Shown: positions 8,318 through 17,293 of the stretch, piece by piece | How positions within the stretch are numbered: the stretch's first letter is position 1 | Layout of the letters: every line of letters begins with the position of its first letter | Assembly (NCBI GenBank): GCA_947170415.1 | Contig: CAMVTN010000007.1 | Coordinates: 1-40,937, forward strand | DNA: 40,937 nucleotides | From: an uncultured Lachnospiraceae bacterium | GTDB lineage: Bacteria > Bacillota > Clostridia > Lachnospirales > Lachnospiraceae | Direction: 5' to 3' | Made by a program: the position numbers and the translations under genes | Notes under the pieces: generated by a model | The model's database searches: none | What the model saw: only the letters and a program-made list of their open reading frames with translations | Told to the model about the DNA's origin: nothing

Positions 8318-9667
8318 TTACGATCTTGACAGCTTTTTCTCTACATTTTTTATCACGTGCAGGAATGCAAATGCAGAAAAGATCGCTGCTGCAAACCATG
8401 CGGCAGGATCGCAGGAAACTGCCAGGATATAACTCTTAACCTGCATAGCGAGGAATGCAACAGCGCATCTGGCAACAAATTCCACGATGCCGCAGCAGAG
8501 GACCAGAAGTGCAGAACCACATCCTTCCATTGCGCTTCGGAATATAAAAATGAAGCTCAGCGGGATGTAGAATATCATGCTGACAGTAGCATAGGTCCGG
8601 GCCCATGGCAGAAGTTCCGCGATGCCTGTGTCTCCTGAGAAAAACAGTGCGACCATATTTGGAAGCAGCAGGTAGAAAAGCAGAGCAGCGAGCAGGGAAT
8701 ATATGATCTCTACCTGTACAGCGCGTTTAACACCTGTTTTAAGTCGTGATACGTCTCCGCTTCCGTAGTTTTGTCCGCAATAGGTAGCCATTGTCTGTCC
8801 CATTGAGAGCATGCCCTGAGTAAGCAGATTCTGAACTTTCGCGGCGGCAGTGAAAGCCGCGACAGCAGTCGAACCAAAGAGATTTATGGCTGTCTGCATG
8901 ATCATTGTTCCTGAGGCTGTTATTGCAAACTGAAGAGCCATTGGGACGCCCATCTTCATCTGTTTTGCAGCAATATGCAGATCTATACGCCATTCGGATG
9001 GTTTTGGGATCAGCATTTTAACTCTTGCGAAAATATATATAACACAGAGAATAGCGGAAATTCCCTGTGAAAGAACGGTTGCCAGTGCGGCACCTGCGAC
9101 ACCCATATGGAAATTTATGATGAGGATAAGATCAAGAATGATATTGAGTATCGCTGAAAAAACCAGGAAAAACAGGGGCGCCTGGCTATTTCCGACAGCA
9201 CGCAGATATCCGGAAAATAGATTATAAAAAATGCACGACGACAGGCCGAGACATATAACGGAGAGATAGCTTTTGGCATCGGCTATTATATCTGCAGGCG
9301 TATTCATAAGCACCAAAAGATCATTTACCATCAGTGTGGAACCGATAGTAAGAAGTATAGCTATAATGAGCGTGAGTATTGTTCCGGTTCCGATAGTTTT
9401 GCGGACACCCTTTTGATCGCCGGCGCCGTAATATTGGCTGGTGGGTATGGAAAAGCCGGAAGTCATTCCTACGGCAAATCCCATAAGCAAGAACATAACT
9501 GTTCCGGTAGAGCCTACTGCAGCCAGTGCGCCCTCGCCAACAAAGCGTCCTACTATGACAGTATCTGCCATATTGTAGAACTGCTGAAACATATTTCCGA
9601 TAAAGAGCGGAATAGTAAATTTTAGAATGGCCGAAAGAATCGGTCCCTTTGTCATGTCCTGCTGCAT
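8318..9667 (-). CDS. MATE family efflux transporter
   Basis: 449 residues with about 12 hydrophobic segments and the typical N-terminal MATE pattern: PLFIGNMFQQFYNMADTVIVG, continuing into GRFVGEGALAAVGST. The middle has PLFFLVFSAILNIILDLI, the usual start of the second lobe region. MATE proteins export drugs or metabolites in exchange for sodium ions or protons across the cytoplasmic membrane. The substrate cannot be read. The start at 9667 follows a well-placed AGGAG. A promoter with consensus-like boxes lies directly upstream, so the gene is probably transcribed alone and ends at the shared terminator at 8255-8300. Confidence 0.93.
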   Translation of the reverse strand: MQQDMTKGPILSAILKFTIPLFIGNMFQQFYNMADTVIVGRFVGEGALAAVGSTGTVMFLLMGFAVGMTSGFSIPTSQYYGAGDQKGVRKTIGTGTILTLIIAILLTIGSTLMVNDLLVLMNTPADIIADAKSYLSVICLGLSSCIFYNLFSGYLRAVGNSQAPLFFLVFSAILNIILDLILIINFHMGVAGAALATVLSQGISAILCVIYIFARVKMLIPKPSEWRIDLHIAAKQMKMGVPMALQFAITASGTMIMQTAINLFGSTAVAAFTAAAKVQNLLTQGMLSMGQTMATYCGQNYGSGDVSRLKTGVKRAVQVEIIYSLLAALLFYLLLPNMVALFFSGDTGIAELLPWARTYATVSMIFYIPLSFIFIFRSAMEGCGSALLVLCCGIVEFVARCAVAFLAMQVKSYILAVSCDPAAWFAAAIFSAFAFLHVIKNVEKKLSRS

Positions 9668-9697
9668 ATTATCATCTCCTAAATGAATGGTTTTTAC

Positions 9698-9726
9698 ATT
9701 ATAGTAAATTAATTTAGGCTATTCAA
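9698..9726 (-). promoter_or_regulatory. Sigma-A type promoter of the MATE gene
   Basis: Read on the minus strand: -35 TTGAAT (9721-9726), a spacer of 17, and -10 TATAAT (9698-9703), a perfect -10 box 31 bases before the start codon. Confidence 0.75.
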
Positions 9727-9792
9727 TAATAATGAAATTAAAAAATTCTAAAAATAATAAGAAACTCTTTAACTTATATGAATTGCAAGGAA

Positions 9793-9854
9793 TTCAAAAG
9801 TGGAATAAAATTATTATAACTATGTCTTTGAACCGGAGATGACAGCTCAAAGAC
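9793..9854 (+). promoter_or_regulatory. Possible promoter and leader hairpin of the NlpC/P60 gene
   Basis: Weak boxes TTCAAA (9793-9798) and TATAAC (9815-9820) with a spacer of 16. A perfect 8-bp inverted repeat follows, GTCTTTGA (9824-9831) with TCAAAGAC (9847-9854), at the expected transcript start. The ribosome site GAGGAA begins at 9863. Confidence 0.45.
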
Positions 9855-9872
9855 AATTTAACGAGGAAACTG

Positions 9873-11840
9873 ATGCATTTGATATATCACCTGAAAAGAA
9901 TACGGAAGTTTTTCAGCCAGGACAGAATAGCACTTGGACCACAGAAACATTTAGGTCCGACTGCGTCCTGGCTTAATAAGCGTGCAGCGGAAAAGAGATC
10001 CAAGAAGGTTGAGGGAGTTCCCGGGCTCACAGGACCGGGCATCATAGATATGATGGAATTTCCGCCGTTTAGTATTGGCAGGTTGTTTTGTGAGATACAG
10101 CATCTTTTCAGCAAAAATTATGTAGTTCCGGGACCTCAGAAACAAAGGCATCAGAACTGGTTAGCTTGGAAGATCACTGTTTTTAACAGAAAGAGAAGAT
10201 CAAGATTTGCCGAGATCAGGCGATATGCGCGCAGGTATTATCCGGAGAACGGGCCGGGATTTATCGATATGTTATCGTTCCCGCCGCTGGATATTCCGTA
10301 CCTGATACATCGTTTCCTTAAGTTTTTCAGTAAAGACAGAGTATATCTGGGTCCGCAGAAGCACCTTGGCTTCTTTGGTGAAAACTATCATTACAATAGA
10401 GGACTTAGAAAAGTAAAAAAAGAGGCCGCAAGGACACCGTGGAAACGCCATACACGGTGGATGAACCCGATACCTTTTAAGAGAGTGTCTGCATTTTCAT
10501 TAAAAGTCGCAGCAATGCGGGTGAAGGTGATCTCAGCATGTCTTGTGATGCTTCTTGGTCTGATTTTTAACTATACTTCACCGATCTTTGACTATGCTGT
10601 TCAGTCGGCCTATGATAATCAGCTTGCTTACCAGAAATATCTGGAAGATGAGGAAGCCCGAAAGAAGGCAGAGCAGGAACGTCTTGATATGCTTACGGCA
10701 GCGGGCTTCCGAAAAGAAATGGAAGGCGCGGGAGATGCGTCTCTCGGAGATATTTATGATAAATCCGACCATCTGTCGAGGGATGAACTGGAATTGGAAT
10801 CCTACAATGTTTCGGATAATGCTGTTACAACAAATGAACCGTTAAATACTGACGATATCAGGACGGTTCTGCAGCTGACCTGGAAATATAATGATGGTCT
10901 CTCGGAACGAGAATACCGTATCGTAAAGTCAGCGCTCCTTACTGTAGGACGTATCCCGTATATCCTTGGTGGTGCCCAGCCTTTAAGACCTGACTATTCA
11001 GAACTGGGTGAAGATGATTTCCCGATAGTCTCTGATGAAGATATTGTCGCGGCCTGTGATGAGATTTCAGGTATGGACTGCTCACACTGGGTTGATTATA
11101 TATACCTTCTGGCACTTAATAACAGTCTGGGGTACTGCAATACAGACAGCATGATCTTTTCACAGGGTGGAGGATTCCTGAAGCTTATAGCAGTAGAAGA
11201 TGAGGAAAATGACATCGTAAAGGGGCTGGATAATGTCCGTGCGGGTGACATCATGGTTTATGGTCATGATGGCAGCCATAGTTATGGACATGCGGGTATC
11301 TTTTTAGGATATGTAGAGACTGATGACGGTACAGAGCAGATGTATGTCCATGAGTCGAGTGCGGCAGGAAATGTTTCTCTTCACGTAGGTGAGGAATTTG
11401 GTAATAACGGAACTTCACCGGTATTTTATTTCCGTTATGTCAAGTCAGACGGCGATGAAATTGACTATGACTATGACATTTTGAGAGAAATCCAGGCAAG
11501 CGCCGGAAAAGGTTCGCCGGATGATTCTGATGATGAAGAGTCTACGGAAGATACTGATGAAGATGATGACGATTCCGATGACGACGATTCTGATGATGAT
11601 TCAGACGATGATGATGACGATGATTCCGATGACGATAAGGATGATTCGGACGATGATGATGACGATTCCGACGATGATGATTCGGACGATGACGATGACG
11701 ACGATGATGATGACGAGGAGGATGAGCAGCAGGAAAAAGACGAGGAAGCAGAGGATTATGAACCGTCAAATCCGGAAAGCTCTGATACAGATCCGGAAGA
11801 AAGTCTGGATGCTCCTCCTACAGTTCAGCTGGATTCTTGA
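9873..11840 (+). CDS. Membrane-anchored NlpC/P60-like protein with cytoplasmic GPQKHLG repeats and Asp/Ser tail
   Basis: 655 residues. Residues 1-~210 are very basic and hold three copies of a motif like FFSxDRxxLGPQKHLG (about 13-28, 79-93, 151-166). These alternate with two copies of GPGxIDMxxFPPxxI (54-68 and 127-141). Residues ~217-233 form one membrane segment, so the basic part should face the cytoplasm. Residues ~255-275 are a charged helix. Residues ~340-520 form an NlpC/P60-type hydrolase domain with Cys403 (GMDCSHWVDY), His473 (YGHAGIFLG) and a possible third residue His493 (YVHESS), placing cell-wall peptide cleavage outside the cell. Residues ~549-627 are almost pure Asp and Ser. 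The hydrolase assignment is good. The repeats I do not recognise. It is a single gene with a GAGGAA ribosome site. Confidence 0.8.
   Translation: MHLIYHLKRIRKFFSQDRIALGPQKHLGPTASWLNKRAAEKRSKKVEGVPGLTGPGIIDMMEFPPFSIGRLFCEIQHLFSKNYVVPGPQKQRHQNWLAWKITVFNRKRRSRFAEIRRYARRYYPENGPGFIDMLSFPPLDIPYLIHRFLKFFSKDRVYLGPQKHLGFFGENYHYNRGLRKVKKEAARTPWKRHTRWMNPIPFKRVSAFSLKVAAMRVKVISACLVMLLGLIFNYTSPIFDYAVQSAYDNQLAYQKYLEDEEARKKAEQERLDMLTAAGFRKEMEGAGDASLGDIYDKSDHLSRDELELESYNVSDNAVTTNEPLNTDDIRTVLQLTWKYNDGLSEREYRIVKSALLTVGRIPYILGGAQPLRPDYSELGEDDFPIVSDEDIVAACDEISGMDCSHWVDYIYLLALNNSLGYCNTDSMIFSQGGGFLKLIAVEDEENDIVKGLDNVRAGDIMVYGHDGSHSYGHAGIFLGYVETDDGTEQMYVHESSAAGNVSLHVGEEFGNNGTSPVFYFRYVKSDGDEIDYDYDILREIQASAGKGSPDDSDDEESTEDTDEDDDDSDDDDSDDDSDDDDDDDSDDDKDDSDDDDDDSDDDDSDDDDDDDDDDEEDEQQEKDEEAEDYEPSNPESSDTDPEESLDAPPTVQLDS
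11521..11720 (+). repeat. Low-complexity GAT/GAC coding repeat (Asp/Ser tail)
   Basis: About 200 bases made almost only of GAT, GAC, TCT and TCC codons, encoding runs of Asp broken by single Ser. Simple-sequence DNA like this can change length by slippage. The frame stays open throughout. Confidence 0.85.
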
Positions 11841-11865
11841 TTCCGCGTTTTCGATGTGCTATATT
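11837..11865 (+). promoter_or_regulatory. Promoter of gltX
   Basis: -35 TTGATT (11837-11842), a spacer of exactly 17, and -10 TATATT (11860-11865) with an extended -10 TG at 11857-11858. It overlaps the last codons of the upstream gene and lies 29 bases before the gltX start. Confidence 0.75.
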
Positions 11866-11893
11866 TTATAAGTTTGAAAGGAGCTAAAGATTC

Positions 11894-13348
11894 ATGTCTA
11901 AGGTTAGAACCAGATTTGCACCGAGCCCTACGGGACGTATGCATGTTGGAAATTTAAGAACAGCGCTTTATGCCTATCTCATTACCCGTCACGCAGGCGG
12001 AGATTTTATCTTTCGTATAGAAGATACTGACCAGAAGCGTGAGGTAGAAGGCGCAGTAGATATTATTTATAAAACACTTGCAGATACAGGTATTGAATAC
12101 GACGAAGGACCTGACAAGGATAAGGGTGTAGGTCCGTATGTGCAGTCTGAGCGTGTAAAGTGTGGAATTTACATGGAGTATGCAAAGAAGCTTGTTGAAA
12201 AGGGTGAAGCTTATTACTGCTTCTGTACACCGGAGCGTCTGGCATCTCTCAAGCAGACTGTTGATGAGAGCGGAAAGACTATATCTGTTTACGATAAGCA
12301 TTGTGCTAATCTTTCTAAGGAAGAGGTAGAGGCAAATCTCAAGGCAGGTATGCCGTTTGTTATCCGTCAGAACAATCCTACTGAGGGTACGACTACTTTC
12401 CATGATGATATTTACGGTGATATCACAGTTAGCAATGCAGAGCTTGATGATATGATCCTCATCAAGTCTGACGGATTCCCGACATACAACTTTGCAAATG
12501 TAGTAGATGACCATCTCATGGGAATCACTCATGTAGTTCGCGGAAATGAGTATCTTTCATCTTCTCCTAAGTACAATCGTCTCTATGAGGCATTTGGCTG
12601 GGAGGTTCCGGAGTACATCCATTGCCCGCTTATTACTGATGAGACACATAAGAAGCTCAGTAAGAGAAGCGGGCACAGCTCTTTCGAGGATCTCATCGAG
12701 CAGGGATTCCTTGCAGAGGCTGTTGTAAACTTCGTAGCACTTCTTGGATGGTCACCTGAGGACAATCAGGAGATCATGTCCATGGAAGAGCTTATCGCAA
12801 AGTTTGATTATCACCACATGAGCAAGAGCCCGGCTGTTTTTGATTACAATAAGCTTAAGTGGATGAACGGCGAATACATAAAGAAGATGGATTTCGACAG
12901 CTTCTATGAGAAGGCACTCCCTTACATCAAGGAAGTTGTAAAGAGAGATTGTGACCTGAAGAAGATCGCTTCACTCGTTCAGTCCAGAATCGAGATCTTC
13001 CCGGATATCGCAGACCTCATCGATTTCTTTGAGGAAGTTCCGGAATATGATATCGCTATGTACACTCATAAGAAAATGAAGACTAATGCCGAGACTTCAC
13101 TTTCTGTACTTAAGGAAATCCTTCCGAGACTGGAAGAAACAGATGATTACAGTAATGATGGTCTGTATTCTCTGCTTAAGGCATTTACTGAAGAGAAGGG
13201 TTATAAGAACGGATATGTCCTCTGGCCGATCCGTACCGCTGTATCCGGTAAGCAGATGACACCGGGCGGCGCTACTGAGATCATGGAGATCCTTGGCAAG
13301 GAAGAATCTCTTAACAGGATCAGAAAGGCTATCGAAAAGTTATCATAA
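11894..13348 (+). CDS. gltX: Glutamyl-tRNA synthetase
   Basis: 484 residues, the usual length for bacterial GltX. Class I signatures are clear: [19 protein letters not shown] near the N-terminus (the HIGH motif as HVGN, residues 17-20) and KKLSKRSG near residue 253 (the KMSKS loop). RIEDTD at residues ~41-46 and the downstream helical anticodon-binding region also fit. It charges tRNA-Glu with glutamate in the cytoplasm. In many clostridia it also charges tRNA-Gln, which a GatCAB amidase then corrects. Whether that applies here is not visible. A GAAAGGAG ribosome site precedes the ATG. Its stop codon lies within the conserved reading frame of the helicase downstream. Confidence 0.97.
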   Translation: MSKVRTRFAPSPTGRMHVGNLRTALYAYLITRHAGGDFIFRIEDTDQKREVEGAVDIIYKTLADTGIEYDEGPDKDKGVGPYVQSERVKCGIYMEYAKKLVEKGEAYYCFCTPERLASLKQTVDESGKTISVYDKHCANLSKEEVEANLKAGMPFVIRQNNPTEGTTTFHDDIYGDITVSNAELDDMILIKSDGFPTYNFANVVDDHLMGITHVVRGNEYLSSSPKYNRLYEAFGWEVPEYIHCPLITDETHKKLSKRSGHSSFEDLIEQGFLAEAVVNFVALLGWSPEDNQEIMSMEELIAKFDYHHMSKSPAVFDYNKLKWMNGEYIKKMDFDSFYEKALPYIKEVVKRDCDLKKIASLVQSRIEIFPDIADLIDFFEEVPEYDIAMYTHKKMKTNAETSLSVLKEILPRLEETDDYSNDGLYSLLKAFTEEKGYKNGYVLWPIRTAVSGKQMTPGGATEIMEILGKEESLNRIRKAIEKLS

Positions 13349-13380
13349 CTTTAGATCTGTCAGATGAACAGCTGCAGGCA

Positions 13381-15213
13381 GTGATCCATATATATGGTCC
13401 CGCGATGGTAGTCGCGGGACCGGGGGCCGGAAAGACCCGTGTATTGGTGAATCGCCTGCAGTTTCTTGTTTCAGAGGCACATATTGATCCTTCTTCTATT
13501 TTAACCATCACATTTACCCGTGCAGCCGGCGAAGAGATGAAAAGCCGTGCGCAGGAACTTCTTGGAGATGCTGCGGCATCTGTCACCTTCGGAACATTTC
13601 ATTCCGTATTTTTTAATATTCTTCGAAACACCTATCGTTTCACTTCAGAAAATATAATAAATCCAGAAATACAATTTAATATCCTGAGCGAGATCTTAAT
13701 GCAGAAAGAAGTAGAAATACTTGACTTTCGCCGTTCTGCGGTTACTTTGCTGTCTGAGATCAGTCGTGTGAAATGCGGCAAAGCGCCGGAGGAAGTGTCA
13801 TCCGCAGTTTTGCCGGAGAAGCTTTTTCCTGAGGTTTGCAGGCTTTACAGGCAGAGAATGAATGATCTGCGTCTTATTGACTTTGATGATATGGTCCTGA
13901 GAGTCGTACAGCTTTTTAGTGAGCGCCCGGAAGTTTTACGCCGCTGGCAGGAAAAGTTTAGATTTATCCTCGTAGACGAATGTCAGGATATGGATCCTGC
14001 ACAATATAAGGGAATCCGTATGTTGGCGGGGAATAATGCAAATCTTTTTATGGTCGGTGATGATGACCAGTCGATATATTCTTTTCGGGGAGCTGATCCG
14101 TCTGTCATGCAGGACTTTATCAGGGACTATCCCGGAGCGGCAGTGATTCATCTCAGTACAAATTACCGGTCACATGCGGAGATAGTTGAGGCTGCTTCAA
14201 AGGTAATAGCAGAAAATGAAAACCGTCTGGAAAAAGAGATACGGGCTAATAAAAAGAAACAGGATGATGACAGGCCTGATGGGTCAGGCAGGATCGATAT
14301 CAGGGGATTTAAGAGCAGAGAGGAGGAGATAAATGCTCTGAGAGACGAATTAAAAAATCATAAAGGTCAGCTTAATGAAAGAGCTATTCTTGTCAGGACC
14401 AATAGTCTTGTATCGTTTATCGCAGAAAAACTGACTTCATTTGATATCCCTTGCCGTTCGGGAGAAAAGATCACAAATCCTTATGATCACTTTATCGCTC
14501 AGGATATATTTGCATATCTTCAGCAGGCGGGGGGAGATATGAGCCGGAGGACATTTTACAGGGTGATGAACAGACCTTACAGGTGTATCAGCAGGAATGC
14601 GGTGAGAGGTGCTGAGTTTAATTTTAATGAATTGGAAGAGTACCATAAATACGATGTGAAAACGCTTTCTCAAATATCGAAATACAGACGGGATCTGGCT
14701 GCTTTATCCAAAATGAGACCTTATGCAGCGGTACATTTTATACTTAATGGAATGGGATATCTTAGTTTTTTAAGAGATTATGCAGCGAAGAAACGGCTGG
14801 AGTATCGGGAACTGAAGGTCATGGCAGAGGAAATGAAGGAAAGAGCACGTGGATTCAGATCCTTTGCTGCATGGGAGGAGTCAGCGGAGCAGTACAGATA
14901 TGAGATACAGAAGATACAGCAGAGAGGGGCCGGAAACAGTGATCAGGATGCGGTGACTATAATGACGGTTCACAGATCAAAAGGACTTGAATTTAAGGAG
15001 GTATTTCTGACGGATGTAAACGAAGGCATCCTTCCGTCGGACAAGTCAGTTTTAAAAAGCGACATAGAGGAAGAACGCCGTCTTTTCTATGTAGGCATGA
15101 CGCGAGCGGAAGAGAGGCTGCATATATGGTATATAAAAGATGATCACGGAAAAGCTATGACGAAATCGAGATTTTTAAGAGTGATATGTAATGAGAAAGA
15201 TGAAAAGCAATAA
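13381..15213 (+). CDS. UvrD/PcrA/Rep-type ATP-dependent DNA helicase (start codon uncertain)
   Basis: A superfamily 1 helicase with all main motifs: Walker A AGPGAGKTR, motif II ILVDECQDMD, motif III GDDDQSIYSFRGAD, motif IV NYRSHAEIV, motif V TIMTVHRSKGLEFKEV and motif VI RRLFYVGMTRAEERLH. From the first canonical start (GTG at 13381) it has 610 residues, shorter than UvrD/PcrA (about 720), as in other short clostridial members. The family's N-terminal Q-motif region ([12 protein letters not shown]) is encoded just upstream, from 13348. It has no ATG, GTG or TTG ahead of it, and the frame is closed by a TAA at 13312-13314. The true start may be a rare codon such as the ATA at 13345, which overlaps the gltX stop. 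It unwinds DNA in repair or replication-fork rescue. Confidence 0.88.
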   Translation: MIHIYGPAMVVAGPGAGKTRVLVNRLQFLVSEAHIDPSSILTITFTRAAGEEMKSRAQELLGDAAASVTFGTFHSVFFNILRNTYRFTSENIINPEIQFNILSEILMQKEVEILDFRRSAVTLLSEISRVKCGKAPEEVSSAVLPEKLFPEVCRLYRQRMNDLRLIDFDDMVLRVVQLFSERPEVLRRWQEKFRFILVDECQDMDPAQYKGIRMLAGNNANLFMVGDDDQSIYSFRGADPSVMQDFIRDYPGAAVIHLSTNYRSHAEIVEAASKVIAENENRLEKEIRANKKKQDDDRPDGSGRIDIRGFKSREEEINALRDELKNHKGQLNERAILVRTNSLVSFIAEKLTSFDIPCRSGEKITNPYDHFIAQDIFAYLQQAGGDMSRRTFYRVMNRPYRCISRNAVRGAEFNFNELEEYHKYDVKTLSQISKYRRDLAALSKMRPYAAVHFILNGMGYLSFLRDYAAKKRLEYRELKVMAEEMKERARGFRSFAAWEESAEQYRYEIQKIQQRGAGNSDQDAVTIMTVHRSKGLEFKEVFLTDVNEGILPSDKSVLKSDIEEERRLFYVGMTRAEERLHIWYIKDDHGKAMTKSRFLRVICNEKDEKQ

Positions 15214-15260
15214 TACTCGCGCAAAAAGTTGTTCTGTGTTACAATTATTCAGAATATCGT

Positions 15261-15300
15261 TTGTTGTAAAAATTCTGCATTGTAGTAATTAACGATGCAG
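15261..15300 (+). promoter_or_regulatory. Possible promoter of the GH13 operon with inverted repeat
   Basis: TTGTTG (15261-15266), a spacer of 16, and TAGTAA (15283-15288). A 6-bp inverted repeat CTGCAT/ATGCAG (15275-15280 and 15295-15300) brackets the -10 region and could be an operator or leader hairpin. The boxes are only moderate. Confidence 0.35.
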
Positions 15301-15313
15301 AGAAAGATGAAAA

Positions 15314-17293
15314 ATGGCAGATAACAGTACAGAAGTAATTCAGATAGAAGTTCAGCCCGGAGCACCGATGCCCCTTGGTATGCAGGTCGTTGGTGACAGG
15401 GTGCATATTGCGGCATGCGGAAGAACGGGGGAAGGGCTTTCTCTCGTTCTTTTTGACCGTAAAAGCGGAGCTTCGAGAGAAATACCGTTTCCTAAAAAGG
15501 GAATCGTGGGAAGAGTATATGCGATGGAGATCTCCGGTCCGGGATTATTGGAGCCGGGGAGATTCTCATGCCTCTTAAAGAGCGGAAAAAGAGAATTTGT
15601 CGATCCCTTTGCTTTACGGACTATCGGAGACGAGAGGTGGGGACATTTCCATCCGAAAGCTCTGATACCGGTGGAAGAAACCGGAACGGAAGCATCTGAG
15701 GCATGGAAAAATGACAGACCTATAGAGAGACCCTGGAATGAAATGATGCTCTATTATATGCATGTCCGTGGTTTTACGATGCATAAGAGCAGTAAAGTTG
15801 CTCATCCGGGCACTTTTGAAGGTGCTGTTGAAAAGCTGCCTTATATAAAGGAACTTGGTATAAATACAGCAGAGTTTATGCCTGTTTATGACTTTAATGA
15901 AGTTATGCCGGAGAAAAAAGCGCGGACTACTACAGAAGCCGAAGAAGCCGGTAAAAAAGGTCATATGGGCCGCAGGATAAATTACTGGGGCTTTACCAGA
16001 GGAAATTATTTTACACCTAAAAATAGTTATTCTGCGAATGGAAACGGACCGGAATCCTTCAAAAAGCTCGTGCTTGCATATCATGAGGCAGGCATAGAGG
16101 TTCTTGCGGATTTCTATTTTGAACCGGATATGTCAAAGGAATTTATCCTGCAGGTGCTTAGATTCTGGAGAATACGTTATCATGTGGATGGATTCAGGAT
16201 TCTGGGTGTTGCTGTTCCGGCAGAGGAGATCCTTACGGACCCGTATCTTTCTACAGTAAAGATAATACTTGAGCATGTTCCGCAGGAGATTGAACGTATA
16301 GCATCTTCCTGTGCGGCATTTACCGCAGGAGGCGGAGACAGGCACACGTATTTAAGACAGGATAAGGTTCCGAATCTTGCAGTCTTAAATGATCCGTTTT
16401 TATACGACATCCGTCGCTATTTAAAGAGTGATTCAGATATGCTGAGAGCTTTTCAGGCTCATATAGCGGAGCATCCACAGAGATATGCCGTAGTTAATTT
16501 CTTGTCGAGTTATGCGGGATTCACCTTAAATGACATGGTAAGTTACGACGGAAAACATAACGAAGCCAACGGTGAAAACAATACGGACGGAACCGATTAC
16601 AACTATTCATGGAATTGCGGAGCAGAAGGCGCTACGCGAAGGAAACCGGTTTTGCGCCTGCGTCACAGACAGATACGCAATGCGCTCGTAATGCTGTTTT
16701 TATCACAGGGAATACCGGAGATCACAGCCGGAGATGAGTTCCTGCACACGAGACACGGAAATAATAATCCATACTGCCAGGATAATTCCGTGAACTGGCT
16801 TAACTGGGATCATCTTTCAAAAAATAGTGAAGTATATGAGTTCGTGAAGTTCCTCATAGCTTTCAGAAAGGCGCATCCTGTATTTAGGAGTGCAGAGGCA
16901 AAGAAGCATACCGACTTTAGAAATTATGGATGGCCGGATATTTCATTCCACGGAGAACAGGCATGGGCTCCGCGTTATGAGGACTATTTCAGACATATCG
17001 GTGTTTTATATGCAGGCTCTTATGAGATCCTGCCGGATGGAAAACCCGACAGAGACTTTTATCTGGCATTTAACATGTACTGGCAGAGCAAACAGCTTGC
17101 GGTGCCGAAGGCTCCGGTGGGTAAAAAGTGGACGGAAGTGCTTGCGACAGGAGAGATGGAGAAATCCTCCAAAAAAGATCCTGATGACGGAAGTCTAATA
17201 ACCATCCCTCCGAGAAGTGTGCGGATCCTTATGACTGAGGATGATAAGCCGGTGAAAAACAAAACTAAAAAGAAAAAGAGAAGTGGAAAATGA
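15314..17293 (+). CDS. GlgX/isoamylase-type GH13 protein lacking the catalytic residues
   Basis: 659 residues, with an N-terminal CBM48-like beta region and then a GH13 barrel of the debranching (GlgX/TreX) type. The match is close outside the active site, for example KHNEANGENNTDGT, SWNCGAEG and AGDEF followed by NNPYCQDNSVNWLNW. The four GH13 signature regions are degenerate. Region I reads ADFYFEP instead of DVVFNH. In region II the nucleophile Asp is Leu297 (GFRILG for GFRFDL). Region III may retain Glu320. Region IV has Tyr400-Ala401 where the His-Asp pair belongs (SSYAGFTLNDMVSY). It is therefore probably a non-hydrolytic relative, perhaps a glucan-binding or regulatory protein. It ends in a Lys-rich tail and overlaps the next gene by 4 bases (ATGA). 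The ribosome site AGAAAG is weak. Confidence 0.85.
   Translation: MADNSTEVIQIEVQPGAPMPLGMQVVGDRVHIAACGRTGEGLSLVLFDRKSGASREIPFPKKGIVGRVYAMEISGPGLLEPGRFSCLLKSGKREFVDPFALRTIGDERWGHFHPKALIPVEETGTEASEAWKNDRPIERPWNEMMLYYMHVRGFTMHKSSKVAHPGTFEGAVEKLPYIKELGINTAEFMPVYDFNEVMPEKKARTTTEAEEAGKKGHMGRRINYWGFTRGNYFTPKNSYSANGNGPESFKKLVLAYHEAGIEVLADFYFEPDMSKEFILQVLRFWRIRYHVDGFRILGVAVPAEEILTDPYLSTVKIILEHVPQEIERIASSCAAFTAGGGDRHTYLRQDKVPNLAVLNDPFLYDIRRYLKSDSDMLRAFQAHIAEHPQRYAVVNFLSSYAGFTLNDMVSYDGKHNEANGENNTDGTDYNYSWNCGAEGATRRKPVLRLRHRQIRNALVMLFLSQGIPEITAGDEFLHTRHGNNNPYCQDNSVNWLNWDHLSKNSEVYEFVKFLIAFRKAHPVFRSAEAKKHTDFRNYGWPDISFHGEQAWAPRYEDYFRHIGVLYAGSYEILPDGKPDRDFYLAFNMYWQSKQLAVPKAPVGKKWTEVLATGEMEKSSKKDPDDGSLITIPPRSVRILMTEDDKPVKNKTKKKKRSGK

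Noticed and set aside
11542-11769. Minus-strand frame rich in His and Arg
   Set aside because: It is only the antisense shadow of the Asp/Ser codon repeat.
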